Positions 1 to 9,482 of a stretch of 64,000 bases of DNA are shown piece by piece. This DNA comes from Nocardia goodfellowii (GTDB taxonomy: Bacteria > Actinomycetota > Actinomycetes > Mycobacteriales > Mycobacteriaceae): NCBI RefSeq assembly GCF_017875645.1, contig NZ_JAGGMR010000001.1, positions 1,178,001-1,242,000 on the forward strand, given 5' to 3'. A program made the translations under genes and the position numbers. Under the pieces are notes generated by a model. The model saw only the letters and a list, made by a program, of their open reading frames with translations, was not told the origin of the DNA and ran no database searches. Positions within the stretch are counted from its first letter, which is position 1; each line of letters starts with the position of its first letter.

Positions 1-1
1 G

Positions 2-2788
2 TTCTCCTCCACCCCGAGCGGGTGGAAACTGGCCGCGATCATCGCGGCGGCGATCTGCACCGCGATCGCGCTGCTCGCACTCCATCTGCTCGACAACTCC
101 GACGGCCGCCGCGCACGCCGGTTCCTGCCCGCGCACTGGTGGCGGGTCGGCCTCGCCGACGTGGTGGTGCTCGGCACGCTGCTGGTGTGGCACTTCATCG
201 GCGCGAACACCTCCGACGACGGTTACATCCTGAACATGGCTCGGGCGTCGGAACATTCGGGCTACATGGCCAACTACTACCGCTGGCTCGGGGTCCCCGA
301 AGCGCCGTTCGGCTGGTCCTACGAGGTGCTGGCCTGGATGTCGAAGGTTTCCGACGCCAGCCCCTGGATCCGCCTGCCCACCCTGCTCGCCGGAATCGTC
401 TGCTGGCTGGTGATCTCCCGCGAGGTCCTCCCCCGCCTCGGCGCGCGGGTCCGCCGGCACCGGATCGCGCTGTGGACAGCCGGTCTGGTGTTCCTCGCGT
501 TCTGGCTGCCCTACGACAACGGCCTGCGCCCGGAGCCGCTGATCGCCGCCGGCGCGCTACTCACCTGGTGCTCCATCGAGCGCGCCATCGCCACGGGCCG
601 GCTGCTGCCCGCCGCGATCGGCGTCTTGATCGCCGCGTTCTCCCTCGCGGCCGGGCCCACCGGCCTCATCTGTGTGGCCGCGTTGATCGCCGGTTCGCGG
701 CCGGTGCTGGAGATCATCGTCAAACGCGCGCAGGGCAAGCGAACCGAGCAGATCCCGGCCGACGCCTACGCCGCCGACTCGGCATCCGCCGACGCCGCGG
801 CGGATGCCGGGACGCCGAAGGTGTACGCCGCGGACTCGGCGGATCCGTCGAGCAGTTCCCGGCTCACCACCTTCTTCCGCTATGCCGCGCTGATCGCGCC
901 CGGCCTGACCGCCGGAACCCTCGTCCTCGCGGTGGTTTTCGCCGATCAGACCCTGGCCACCGTGATGGAGGCGACCCGTGTGCGCACCATCATCGGGCCG
1001 AACGTCGCCTGGTTCGATGAGCGCACCCGCTGGGATTCCCTGCTGATGCTCTCGCCCGACGGTTCGCTGGCCCGCCGGTTCGGTGTGCTGATGATGCTGT
1101 TGGCGCTGCTGGTCTGCGTGCTGCAGGTACTGCGGAAAGGCCGCATCCCCGGCACTTCGCGCGGTCCGTCGGTCCGCATCCTCGGCATCGTGTTCGCCTC
1201 GCTGCTGCTGATGATGTTCACCCCGACCAAGTGGACGCACCACTTCGGCGTCTACGCGGGGCTGGCCGGTTCGCTGGCCGCGCTGGCGGCGGTCGCGGTG
1301 GGCAGCAACGGGATTCGGTCACCGCGTAACCGGGCGCTGTTCGCGGCCGCGGTGCTGTTCGTCCTGGCGATCACCTTCACCGGTTCCAACGGCTGGTGGT
1401 ACGTGTCCTCCTACGGCGTGCCGTGGTGGGACAAGGCGCCGCTGGTCGCGGGCAAGGGCATCTCCACCTTGTTCATGGGCCTCGCCCTGCTGGCTCTGCT
1501 GTGGGCGGTCTGGGAGCATTACCGCGCCCCGTACCAGAAGTCCGTGCCGACAAGGCCTTTCGACCGTTTCGCCTCCGCGCCGCTGACCATCGCGGCGGCA
1601 CTGCTGGTGCTGTTCGAGGTGGCCTCCTTGGCCAAGGCCGCGGTCACCCAGTACCCCGCGTACTCGATCGGCAAGTCGAATATCGAGACGCTGGGCGGTG
1701 ATCCGTGCGCGCTGGCGAACTCGGTACTCGTGGAGACCAACACACCGGACTCGCTGCTGCAACCCTACGACGGCTCCCCCGCCGACGGATTGTCCACTGA
1801 GGCAAAGGGATTCAGCCCGAGCGGCGTCGCCGCCGACCTCACCGCCGATCAGGAGGAAACCGTCTCCGGCGGCGCCAACTCGATCAGCAAGGATGAGAAC
1901 AAGACCACCAACACCACCGGCGCGGGCACCGGCGGCGGCACCAGCGAGCAGGCCGGAATCAACGGCAGCACCATCGCTTTGCCGTTCGGCCTGGATCCGG
2001 CGCGCACCCCCGTCCTGGGTAGCTACAGCGCCGCCGCACAGGAGCAGGCGAAGCTGACCTCGCAGTGGTACCGCCTCGATCTCACCGACAGCATGCGCCA
2101 GGACCCGGCCTACCGAGTGCTCACCGTCACCGCGGCGGGCCGTATCCGATCGGTGGATCAGGACGGCGTCGTCACCTACGGCCAGGAACTGCATTTGGAA
2201 TACGGGACTCGGCAAGCCGACGGACGGTTCGAGACGCTGGGTTCCATCGACCCGATCGACATCGGCCCGGCCCCGTCCTGGCGGAACCTGCGCGTCCCGC
2301 TGGATCGCCTGCCCGCGGGCGTGAACGCGGTGCGCCTGGTCGCCGTCGACAACGACATCACCCCGAAGCAGTGGCTGGCCGTCACCCCGCCGCGCCTGCC
2401 GCGCCTGGCCAGCCTGAATTCCGTTGTCGGTGACACCGACCCGGTGCTGCTGGACTGGCACGTCGGCCTCGCCTTCCCGTGCCAGCGGCCGTTCGATCAC
2501 CACGACGGCGTCGCCGAGGTGCCGAAGTGGCGGATCCTGCCCGACCGGGTGGGTTCGGACGCGTCCAACGCGTGGCAGGACGATATCGGCGGCGGCCCGC
2601 TCGGCTGGACCGGCCTGCTGCTGGAGGCGGAGTCCATTCCGACCTATCTGGACCACGACTGGGGCCGGGATTGGGGCTCGCTGGAGCGGTTCACGCCGTA
2701 CGACCCGACGGCCGCCCCGGCAACTATCGGAGCCACGGTCGTCAGCCGGTGGGGCGTCGCGAAGGACGCTCCGATCCGGATTCCGTGA
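2..2788 (+). CDS. embC: Emb-family arabinosyltransferase, EmbC-like (5' end outside window)
   Basis: Membrane GT-C arabinofuranosyltransferase that uses decaprenyl-phosphoryl-arabinose to extend arabinan of arabinogalactan or lipoarabinomannan. The reading frame is open from base 2, so the N-terminus lies outside the window; about 928 residues remain of a family usually near 1100. The GT-C signature [12 protein letters not shown] follows a membrane segment, about ten further hydrophobic segments run to about base 1660, and the C-terminal part is the extracytoplasmic carbohydrate-binding region. Phrases such as SPDGSLARRF and [17 protein letters not shown] resemble mycobacterial EmbC more than EmbB, as I remember those proteins; EmbA is not excluded. 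A low-complexity Ala/Asp/Ser insert occupies about bases 750-860. The gene runs towards a second emb gene on the other strand. Confidence 0.93.
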   Translation, partial: FSSTPSGWKLAAIIAAAICTAIALLALHLLDNSDGRRARRFLPAHWWRVGLADVVVLGTLLVWHFIGANTSDDGYILNMARASEHSGYMANYYRWLGVPEAPFGWSYEVLAWMSKVSDASPWIRLPTLLAGIVCWLVISREVLPRLGARVRRHRIALWTAGLVFLAFWLPYDNGLRPEPLIAAGALLTWCSIERAIATGRLLPAAIGVLIAAFSLAAGPTGLICVAALIAGSRPVLEIIVKRAQGKRTEQIPADAYAADSASADAAADAGTPKVYAADSADPSSSSRLTTFFRYAALIAPGLTAGTLVLAVVFADQTLATVMEATRVRTIIGPNVAWFDERTRWDSLLMLSPDGSLARRFGVLMMLLALLVCVLQVLRKGRIPGTSRGPSVRILGIVFASLLLMMFTPTKWTHHFGVYAGLAGSLAALAAVAVGSNGIRSPRNRALFAAAVLFVLAITFTGSNGWWYVSSYGVPWWDKAPLVAGKGISTLFMGLALLALLWAVWEHYRAPYQKSVPTRPFDRFASAPLTIAAALLVLFEVASLAKAAVTQYPAYSIGKSNIETLGGDPCALANSVLVETNTPDSLLQPYDGSPADGLSTEAKGFSPSGVAADLTADQEETVSGGANSISKDENKTTNTTGAGTGGGTSEQAGINGSTIALPFGLDPARTPVLGSYSAAAQEQAKLTSQWYRLDLTDSMRQDPAYRVLTVTAAGRIRSVDQDGVVTYGQELHLEYGTRQADGRFETLGSIDPIDIGPAPSWRNLRVPLDRLPAGVNAVRLVAVDNDITPKQWLAVTPPRLPRLASLNSVVGDTDPVLLDWHVGLAFPCQRPFDHHDGVAEVPKWRILPDRVGSDASNAWQDDIGGGPLGWTGLLLEAESIPTYLDHDWGRDWGSLERFTPYDPTAAPATIGATVVSRWGVAKDAPIRIP

Positions 2789-3039
2789 CGGAGACCGCGA
2801 AAGGGCTACCGGCGCGCTATCGGTCGTGCTATCACTTTCTGGGCATAACCGACAGCTGGCGCCGGGCCGCTCCGGGCAGGCGTTTACATTTTGTCAATAT
2901 TCCGCCCCGGTTACGCCGGGGTGCTCCGTACAAGATCATGAAAGCGGTTGGGGCACTGACCGTTTCGTACCGATGACACCTTCGTAACCGATGATTCGAA
3001 ATAGAGACGAAGGCGCGTCCGGGACGTAATGTGTGCGGT

Positions 3040-3201
3040 ATGACAGCGGCGTTCGATGACATGGGTCTGCGCGATCTGGTCGATCTGCTCACCGACGAGG
3101 AGCAATCGGAATTGCGTCCGGAAGTACTGCGGGTTCTCGGGCGGTTGCCCTCGCAAGAGGTGCTGCGCCGAGAACTCGGCCGGCGCATGTTGAAGGTATA
3201 A
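3040..3201 (+). CDS. 53-residue hypothetical protein
   Basis: Small frame from ATG 3040 to TAA 3199-3201, encoding 53 residues rich in Leu, Glu and Arg (MTAAFDDMGLRDL at the start, ending RRELGRRMLKV). It has no signal peptide or membrane segment and reads as two or three amphipathic helices. Codon usage has strong GC bias at third positions, as in real genes here. The stop is followed 17 bases later by a strong hairpin, which supports a transcribed unit. No clear Shine-Dalgarno sequence precedes the ATG, so an unannotated false frame remains possible. I do not recognise the family. Confidence 0.45.
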   Translation: MTAAFDDMGLRDLVDLLTDEEQSELRPEVLRVLGRLPSQEVLRRELGRRMLKV

Positions 3202-3218
3202 CTCACCACTCACACAAA

Positions 3219-3249
3219 TAGGCCCGCTGAGAGTTGCTCAGCGGGCCTA
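3219..3249. terminator. Bidirectional hairpin terminator between small gene and embB-like gene
   Basis: Perfect 13-base arms (TAGGCCCGCTGAG at 3219-3231 and its complement at 3237-3249) enclose the loop AGTTG. It lies just after the 53-codon gene on the plus strand and 20 bases beyond the stop of the embB-like gene on the minus strand, so it can serve both. There is no long U-tract on either side. Confidence 0.75.
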
Positions 3250-3269
3250 CTTCTCGTCCTGCGACCGGG

Positions 3270-6200
3270 CTAGAACACCCGCATCATCCCCGGCGACCAG
3301 AAACCCCAGCGGGTTTCGGTGCCGGTCTTCAGCTGGGCCGCGGTGGCGGGCAGGTACTGGTCGTAACGTTCCAGCGAACCCCAGTCCCGGGCCCAGTCGT
3401 TCTTCAGATAGGTCGGCAGCGTGGTCGACTTGGCCAGCATCTGACTGAACCCGAGCGGGCCGCCGAACTCCTGGGCCTGCCAGGTGTTGGTGGAGCTGAT
3501 GGCCAGCGGACGGTCCGGCAGGATGCGGAACTTCGGCACCTCGGCCACCCCGTTGCGGTGCAGGAACGGCTGCTGGCACGGGAACTGCAGGCCGACCGCC
3601 CAGTCCTCCAGGATCGGCTGCTCCGAACCCAGGAAGGTGTTGAGCGACTCCAGCTTCGGCATCCGCGGCGGCGTGAACGCCAGCCACTGATCACCGATCA
3701 GAATCGGATCGTTGGCGACGAGGCGGACCGTGTCGGCCTCCGGCGCGATCTCGTCCAACGGCACCCGCAGGTTGCGCCAGGACGGGTACGGGCCGATATC
3801 GCGCGGCAGATAGGTGCCGAGCTTCTCGACCGAGCCGTCGGGCAGGCGCCTGCCGTAGTCGACGGTCAGCGACTGGCCGTAGTTCAGGTCGCCGGTGTCG
3901 TCGAAGGACAGGATACGGCCCGCGGCCGAGATCACCACCAGCGGCTTGTCCGCCGAACGCGGACCGAGCTCGTACCAGCTCGAGGTCAGGTGCGCGGGCT
4001 GCTGCACGCCGGGCTGGTAGCTGCCCATGATCGGGGTGGTGGCCGGGTTCAGGCCGAACGGAAGCGCGACATTGGAGCCGTTCACGCCGACCGCGCCCTT
4101 GCCGCCGCCGGTGCCCGCGCTCTCGCCCTCGGCGAAGGCCGCCCCGACCGACTGAGTGGAGGTGTTGCCGGTGCCCGGCTTCACCTCGACGCTGTCGGCG
4201 GACAGATCGTCGGGCACCCCATTAGGACTGAAACCGACCGGGTTCGCGCCGGCCAGCGGGTCGCCATCCTTCGGCGGATCGGCCGGATCGATGATCGGCT
4301 GCAGCAGGCCCGCGTTCGGATCCGCTTCCACCAGCACATCATTGGCGAGACCACAGGAATTGCCGGTGATCGCGTCGTAGTTCGAACGCGCCAGCGAATA
4401 CGCCGGATACTGCGAGTAAGCGCCCTTGACCAGCGAGAGCACTTCCAGCGCCACCATGGCGGCGGCGACGATGGTCAGCGGAATCGCGGCGAACTTCCGG
4501 ATCCGCCGCACGCGTTCGGACTTCGCCGAACTCTCCGGCTTGGCATAACCCTCACGCAGCGCGTGCCAGGCGACCAGCGCCAGCGCGACGCCGAACAGCA
4601 CCAGCATCAGCGTGTTGCCCTGGTAGCCCTGCACCGAGATCCGCTTGTCGAACCACGGCACACCGAAACTGGAGACGTACCAGTAGCCGTTGATGCCGGA
4701 GAACGACACCGCGAGGACGAACAGCAACCCGGCCAGGAAGATCGCGCGATTCTTGCGATGCCGCAGCGCGGTGGCCGACACCGCGACCGCGGTCACCGCG
4801 GCCAGGGAGCCGGCGATACCCGCGTACGCGCCGAAGTGGTGCGTCCACTTCGTCGGGTTGAACATCATGAAGAAGATGGTGCCGAAGACAATGCCCATCA
4901 ACCGCCAGGTCGGACCGCTAGCGATCCCCGCCACCTGCCGCCGGCGCAGCAGCACCAGCATGGTGGTGAACAGGCACAGCAGCATGGTCAGGAACGCGAA
5001 CCGGCGCGGCAGCGAACCGTCCACCGTTTCCACGAACAGGTAGTAGTAGCGCAGATAGTCCTCGTACCAGGCCAGGTTCGGGCCGGTCGCCTGCCGCACG
5101 CGGTTGGCTTCCTGGATGGCCGAGAAGGTCTGGTCGCTGTAGACCACGGTCAGCACCAGCACGCCCGCCGCGGCGATCGGTGCCAGCAACGGGAACGTCG
5201 AACCCCACCACGGCGAGGCCCCGAGTTTCATGAAGTCGCGGCGGCGGCGCACCACGATCCGGATCAGCGGGCGAATACCGGCGAGCAGCGCCGCCACACA
5301 CATCAGGCCCGTCGGCGCGGCCGCCAGGGTGAAGGCGGCGATGAGCACCGCGGCCGCCGCGGGCAGCAGCCGCCCGGTGGCGATGGCGCGTTCGATCGAG
5401 ACCCAGGTCAACAGCGCGCCCAGGGCGACGATCGGCTCGGACCGCAGACCGTTGTCGTAGGGCAGCCAGAAGGCCAGGAACACCAGGCCGCCCGTCCACA
5501 GCGCGACCTTGCTGTTGCGGACACCCCGACCGAGCCGCGGCACCACCTCGCGGCTGATCACCATCCAGCACAGGATCGCGCAGGCCAGCGCGGGCACCCG
5601 GACCCACGGGCTGGCGGTGGAGATTTCGGCGAAGGCCTGGATCACGTAGTAGTACCAGCCGAACGGCGCCTCCGGGACGCCGTACCAGCGGAAGTAGTTG
5701 GCCATATATCCGGCGTGCGGCGCGACCCGCACCATGCTCAGGATGTAGCCGTCGTCAGAGGTGTTGGCGCCGATGAAGTGCCACACCAGCAGGGTGCCGA
5801 TCACCGCGCCGTCCGCGCCGGTCGGCTTGAGCCAGTGCGCCGGGAAGAATCGCCGATGCCCGCGGCCGTCGCTGGTGTCCAGCTTGGCCAGCGCCGCCAG
5901 CGCGATCAGGGTCAGCAGTACCGCCGCGATGATCGCGACCAGCTTGGTCAGGCTCGGGCTCGTGCTGAAGCGGGTATCGATGGTCGATTCGAAGGACAGA
6001 CCTTCGGGCGCCGCGCCCCGCAGATCGGTGAACACGCCCACGATCTGCGGCCGCAGATCGCCGATCAGCTCCCCGGCGAGCGGTTCCTGCACGATAACGG
6101 AATCCCCGCCCGGGACCGGCTTCTCCATAGCCTTGGTCAGCCCGACGAACTCGGCCCGCGTCTTGTCGATATCCGAGCTGATCAAGATCGAGGAGCACTG

Positions 6201-6632
6201 CGCCATGTCCGACCGCGGGGCGGACGCCACCACCGCATTGCGATCGACCACATCGACGGTGTCCGCGGACACGCGCACGAACAGCGCCTGCAGTGCCGCC
6301 TGATCACCCTGCGGCGGCGCGGTCGCCAGCAGCATGCCGCCCTGCTCCGGCAGCGACTCCACCGCCGAACACGGGATCGACGCCCGCACCTCGATCGGCA
6401 CCTGCGACATCAGCGGCGCGGCCACATTGCCGAGCGTGCCGCTCTGCGGCCAGTTCAGTGTCGCCGTGGTCTGGGTGACCGGAAGAAACGGTGTGGCCAG
6501 CGCCAGCAACGCCCCTATCAGGCCGGTAATCAGCGCGATCGCGCGCGCGGTCCGGAAATCGCGGGGGGCGACGGCCGGAGCGGGGGCCGGGCGTTCGAGT
6601 ACAGCGGTGGCGGCGTCTGACACGGTTGGCAA
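3270..6632 (-). CDS. embB: Emb-family arabinosyltransferase, EmbB-like
   Basis: Full-length Emb arabinosyltransferase of 1120 residues (mycobacterial Emb proteins are about 1095). Residues 30-52 form the first membrane segment, 55-230 the first periplasmic domain, and the GT-C signature [11 protein letters not shown] with the Asp pair sits at 293-294. About twelve further helices run to about 740, followed by the C-terminal carbohydrate-binding region. [12 protein letters not shown] and [10 protein letters not shown] resemble EmbB as I recall it. The likely start is TTG 6632; GTG 6623 is an alternative, and neither has a clear Shine-Dalgarno. The position matching M306 of M. tuberculosis EmbB is Pro342 (TASPWVRVP). 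Its gene converges on the EmbC-like gene instead of following it in tandem. Confidence 0.93.
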   Translation of the reverse strand: MPTVSDAATAVLERPAPAPAVAPRDFRTARAIALITGLIGALLALATPFLPVTQTTATLNWPQSGTLGNVAAPLMSQVPIEVRASIPCSAVESLPEQGGMLLATAPPQGDQAALQALFVRVSADTVDVVDRNAVVASAPRSDMAQCSSILISSDIDKTRAEFVGLTKAMEKPVPGGDSVIVQEPLAGELIGDLRPQIVGVFTDLRGAAPEGLSFESTIDTRFSTSPSLTKLVAIIAAVLLTLIALAALAKLDTSDGRGHRRFFPAHWLKPTGADGAVIGTLLVWHFIGANTSDDGYILSMVRVAPHAGYMANYFRWYGVPEAPFGWYYYVIQAFAEISTASPWVRVPALACAILCWMVISREVVPRLGRGVRNSKVALWTGGLVFLAFWLPYDNGLRSEPIVALGALLTWVSIERAIATGRLLPAAAAVLIAAFTLAAAPTGLMCVAALLAGIRPLIRIVVRRRRDFMKLGASPWWGSTFPLLAPIAAAGVLVLTVVYSDQTFSAIQEANRVRQATGPNLAWYEDYLRYYYLFVETVDGSLPRRFAFLTMLLCLFTTMLVLLRRRQVAGIASGPTWRLMGIVFGTIFFMMFNPTKWTHHFGAYAGIAGSLAAVTAVAVSATALRHRKNRAIFLAGLLFVLAVSFSGINGYWYVSSFGVPWFDKRISVQGYQGNTLMLVLFGVALALVAWHALREGYAKPESSAKSERVRRIRKFAAIPLTIVAAAMVALEVLSLVKGAYSQYPAYSLARSNYDAITGNSCGLANDVLVEADPNAGLLQPIIDPADPPKDGDPLAGANPVGFSPNGVPDDLSADSVEVKPGTGNTSTQSVGAAFAEGESAGTGGGKGAVGVNGSNVALPFGLNPATTPIMGSYQPGVQQPAHLTSSWYELGPRSADKPLVVISAAGRILSFDDTGDLNYGQSLTVDYGRRLPDGSVEKLGTYLPRDIGPYPSWRNLRVPLDEIAPEADTVRLVANDPILIGDQWLAFTPPRMPKLESLNTFLGSEQPILEDWAVGLQFPCQQPFLHRNGVAEVPKFRILPDRPLAISSTNTWQAQEFGGPLGFSQMLAKSTTLPTYLKNDWARDWGSLERYDQYLPATAAQLKTGTETRWGFWSPGMMRVF

Positions 6633-6736
6633 TGCTAGCTGCCCAGGTCCGCGAAAGCCCCCTCGACCGATTGCTGGAACCCCGAAAAAGGACCCGAGTT
6701 GCTGACCGGCAACGGGGTCTTTGGCAGGGTGTGGGT

Positions 6737-7234
6737 ATGACCAAGGTGAATCTCGTGACGAATAAAGGACCCATCGTCCTGGAACTGGACGATGCCCAGG
6801 CGCCGAACACGGTGCAGAACTTCGTGAGCTACGTGAATTCCGGCCACTACACCAACACCATCTTCCACCGCGTCATCCCGAACTTCATGATCCAGGGCGG
6901 CGGCTTCGAACCGGGTATGAAGCAGAAGGGCACCCAGGCGCCCATCAAGAACGAGGCCGACAACGGCCTGAAGAACGACAAGTACACCGTCGCGATGGCC
7001 CGCACCAACGACCCGCACTCGGCCACCGCGCAGTTCTTCATCAACACCGCCGACAACGACTTCCTCAACCACTCCGCGCCGACGCCGTCCGGCTGGGGTT
7101 ACACGGTCTTCGGCAGGGTCGTCGAAGGCACCGAGGTAGTGGACAAGATCGCCGCCGTACGCACCGGCTCCGCGGGCATGCACCAGGATGTTCCGGCCGA
7201 GGACGTCGTCATCCAATCCGCCAGCATCGCCTGA
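6737..7234 (+). CDS. ppiB: Peptidyl-prolyl cis-trans isomerase, cyclophilin type
   Basis: Cytoplasmic cyclophilin of 165 residues that catalyses proline cis-trans isomerisation during folding. Family motifs are [13 protein letters not shown] (active-site Arg), QFFINT and [11 protein letters not shown], in the usual order and spacing. There is no signal peptide or transmembrane anchor, so it matches PpiB/PpiA-type short cyclophilins and not the secreted Rv2582 type. ATG 6737 gives the family N-terminus; the frame stays open upstream, but those residues look unlike the family. It is divergent from the embB-like gene across about 100 bases that must hold both promoters. Confidence 0.95.
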   Translation: MTKVNLVTNKGPIVLELDDAQAPNTVQNFVSYVNSGHYTNTIFHRVIPNFMIQGGGFEPGMKQKGTQAPIKNEADNGLKNDKYTVAMARTNDPHSATAQFFINTADNDFLNHSAPTPSGWGYTVFGRVVEGTEVVDKIAAVRTGSAGMHQDVPAEDVVIQSASIA

Positions 7235-7255
7235 TCTTTCAGCGGTAACACGCGA

Positions 7256-7288
7256 ATCGGGCCGTCTCCCAGCGGAGTACGGCCCGAT
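7256..7288 (+). terminator. Hairpin terminator after ppiB
   Basis: Ten-base arms ATCGGGCCGT (7256-7265) and ACGGCCCGAT (7279-7288) enclose a 13-base loop, 21 bases after the ppiB stop. The neighbouring minus-strand Uma2-like gene ends just beyond, so the structure may separate convergent transcripts. It lacks a U-tract. Confidence 0.6.
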
Positions 7289-7303
7289 CACGCGACCGGC
7301 CGG

Positions 7304-7876
7304 TTACTCCCGGCCGCGCACCAATCCGGTCAGATTCAACGCGACCGACATGCCGTCCAGCACCATCGACGTGTCTCCGGTTCGCTCGCCGACCTGCTCG
7401 TATTCACCGGCGATGAGGCGGTAGGCAGACAGACTCACCGGGTCGTCCAGATCGACGATCCAGTAATACTCGATCCCTACCTCGGCGTACTCGTCGAACT
7501 TGGTGCGCCGGTCGGTGCGTTTGGTGCCGGGCGAGATGATTTCGACGGCTAGCAGCACATCGTCCGGGGTGACGCGAGGAAGGTTCCGCTCGACCGCCGA
7601 GCTGTGCACGACCATGATGTCCGGGACCCGGACCGTGGCCGGCGGTGATGGGTCGACCACGAGCTCCGCCTCACTGACGGTGGCCCATGCCGGGGGTAGT
7701 TGCGACTCCAGTTGCGCTCCAAGCCGCACAATGGCGGCTTGATGACGCAATATCGGTCTCGGACACACAACGAGGACCCCCTCCGCCAACTCATAGTGGC
7801 GGCTGTTGTCCTCCGGCAGGGCGATCCAGTCATCCAGCGTCAACAGATGATCCGGCCAGTGCACGACAGTCACCAT
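7304..7876 (-). CDS. Uma2 family (DUF820) PD-(D/E)XK nuclease-fold protein
   Basis: 190-residue protein of the Uma2/DUF820 family, which has a restriction-endonuclease-like fold; physiological roles of most members are unknown. Signature elements are DWIALPEDNSRHYELAEG near residue 15, VRVPDIMVV near 85-93, and LLAVEIISPGTKRTDRRTKFDEYAEVG split across about 107-133, giving the Asp, Glu and Lys of the nuclease site. The Shine-Dalgarno AGGAGGAG lies directly upstream; it is 4 bases from ATG 7876 and 7 bases from GTG 7873, so the true start may be the GTG. It stands alone between ppiB and accD4 with no methylase, toxin or antitoxin partner. Confidence 0.9.
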   Translation of the reverse strand: MVTVVHWPDHLLTLDDWIALPEDNSRHYELAEGVLVVCPRPILRHQAAIVRLGAQLESQLPPAWATVSEAELVVDPSPPATVRVPDIMVVHSSAVERNLPRVTPDDVLLAVEIISPGTKRTDRRTKFDEYAEVGIEYYWIVDLDDPVSLSAYRLIAGEYEQVGERTGDTSMVLDGMSVALNLTGLVRGRE

Positions 7877-7937
7877 ATCTCCTCCTGCGACAGTCTCGAC
7901 CGGATCAGTGTGGCATAAGCCAGTTCGTCCCAGTGGG

Positions 7938-9482
7938 TTACAGCGGGATCAGGTGGTGCTTGCGGGGGTAGCGGATCATCTTCTTGTCCTGCAACATCTT
8001 CAGGGCCCGACGCAGTTCCAGCCGCGTCGCGGACGGTTCGATGACCGCGTCGAGGTAGCCGCGTTCGGCCGCCAGCCATGGGGTGGCCACGGTGGCGTTG
8101 TAGAAGTCGATCATCTGCTTGCGCATGCCCTCGCGCTGGTCCTCCGGCAGGGCTTCGATCTGCTTGCCGCCCATCAGGCTGACCGCGCTCTCCGCGCCCA
8201 TCACCGCGATCCGCGCCGTCGGCCACGCCAGGTACACATCCGAGCCCAGGGCCTTGGACCCCATGACCGCCCAGCCGCCGCCGTACGCCTTGCGCACCAC
8301 CACGGTCACCTTCGGGACCGAAGCGGCGGTGTAGGCGAACAGGAACCGGCCGCCGCGTTTGATGACGCCGATCTTCTCCTGCTCCACACCCGGCATGAAG
8401 CCCGGCGTGTCGACGACCAGCACGAGCGGAATCTCGTACGCGTCACACATGCGGATGAAGTGCGCCGACTTGTCCGAAGCCGCCGCGTCCAGCGCGCCCG
8501 CGTAATGCATCGGCTGGTTCGCGACCACGCCGACCGGACGCCCGTCGACGCGGGCGAAACCGGTGATCACGTTCTGCGCGACCTGGCCGCCGATTTCGTG
8601 GAAACCGCCGTCGTCGAAGATGCGCAGCAGTACCTCGTGCATGTCGTAGCCGGCGTTGTCGGAATCCGGGACGATCGTGTTCAGCTCCAGATCCGAATCC
8701 GTGAGTTCGGGTTCCAGACCGGGATTCACGACCGGCGGCAGCTCCACACAGCTCGACGGCAGGTAGCTCAGATAGTCGCGCACCCACTCGAACGCCGCGG
8801 GCTCATCCTTGGCCACATGGTGGATATTGCCGTACCCGGCCTGACTGCGGGCGCCGCCGAGTTCCTCGATGCTGACATCCTCGCCCGTCACCTCCCGGAT
8901 GACCTTCGGTCCGGTGACGAACATGTGCGCGTCTTCGGTGGCGACCACGACATCGGTGCAGATCGGCTGGTACACCGCGCCACCGGCGCAGTTGCCCAGG
9001 ATCAGCGAAATCATCGGCACGTACCCGGATAGCGGCTCCATCGCGGTCGCGAGCTGGCCGTACCAGTGCAGTGAGGTGACAGCCTCCTGTACGCGCGCGC
9101 CGCCGGAGTCGTTGATGCCCACGATCGGGCAGCCGACCTTGGCCGCGAATTCCATGGTGGCGACGATCTTGCGACCGAACATCTCACCGACCGAACCGCC
9201 GTACACGGTCTGATCGTGCGAGAAGACCGCGACCGGGCGACCCTCCACCAGACCGTGCCCGGTGACCACGCCGTCGGAGTAGAGGGCGTTCTTGTCGTTC
9301 GGATTGCGCACGAGCGCACCGATTTCCACGAAGGAGCCCGGGTCCAGCAGCATGTTGATCCGATCGCGGGCGCTGGGAATCCCCTTCTTCGCCCGCTTCG
9401 CCACGCCCGCTTCGCCCGTCGGCTCCTGCGCCAGCTCTAAACGCTTACGCAGATCCGCGAGCTTTTCGGCCGTCGTGCTCAC
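7938..9482 (-). CDS. accD4: Acyl-CoA carboxylase beta subunit AccD4
   Basis: Carboxyltransferase subunit (514 residues) that carboxylates the long-chain acyl-CoA extender used by Pks13 in mycolic acid condensation, working with biotinylated AccA3 and AccD5 encoded elsewhere. It has the crotonase-like N- and C-terminal carboxyltransferase halves, with [11 protein letters not shown] near 125, GNCAGGAVY near 165, DTPGFMPG near 360 and [14 protein letters not shown] near 395. The GTG start overlaps the pks13 stop by 4 bases (GTGA), so the two are translationally coupled. The position next to pks13 matches Rv3799c in M. tuberculosis. Confidence 0.96.
   Translation of the reverse strand: MSTTAEKLADLRKRLELAQEPTGEAGVAKRAKKGIPSARDRINMLLDPGSFVEIGALVRNPNDKNALYSDGVVTGHGLVEGRPVAVFSHDQTVYGGSVGEMFGRKIVATMEFAAKVGCPIVGINDSGGARVQEAVTSLHWYGQLATAMEPLSGYVPMISLILGNCAGGAVYQPICTDVVVATEDAHMFVTGPKVIREVTGEDVSIEELGGARSQAGYGNIHHVAKDEPAAFEWVRDYLSYLPSSCVELPPVVNPGLEPELTDSDLELNTIVPDSDNAGYDMHEVLLRIFDDGGFHEIGGQVAQNVITGFARVDGRPVGVVANQPMHYAGALDAAASDKSAHFIRMCDAYEIPLVLVVDTPGFMPGVEQEKIGVIKRGGRFLFAYTAASVPKVTVVVRKAYGGGWAVMGSKALGSDVYLAWPTARIAVMGAESAVSLMGGKQIEALPEDQREGMRKQMIDFYNATVATPWLAAERGYLDAVIEPSATRLELRRALKMLQDKKMIRYPRKHHLIPL

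Noticed and set aside
3234..6620. Long plus-strand open frame of 1128 codons opposite the embB-like gene
   Set aside because: It is the antisense shadow of a confident Emb gene; Arg/Gln/His-rich composition and no domain motifs.
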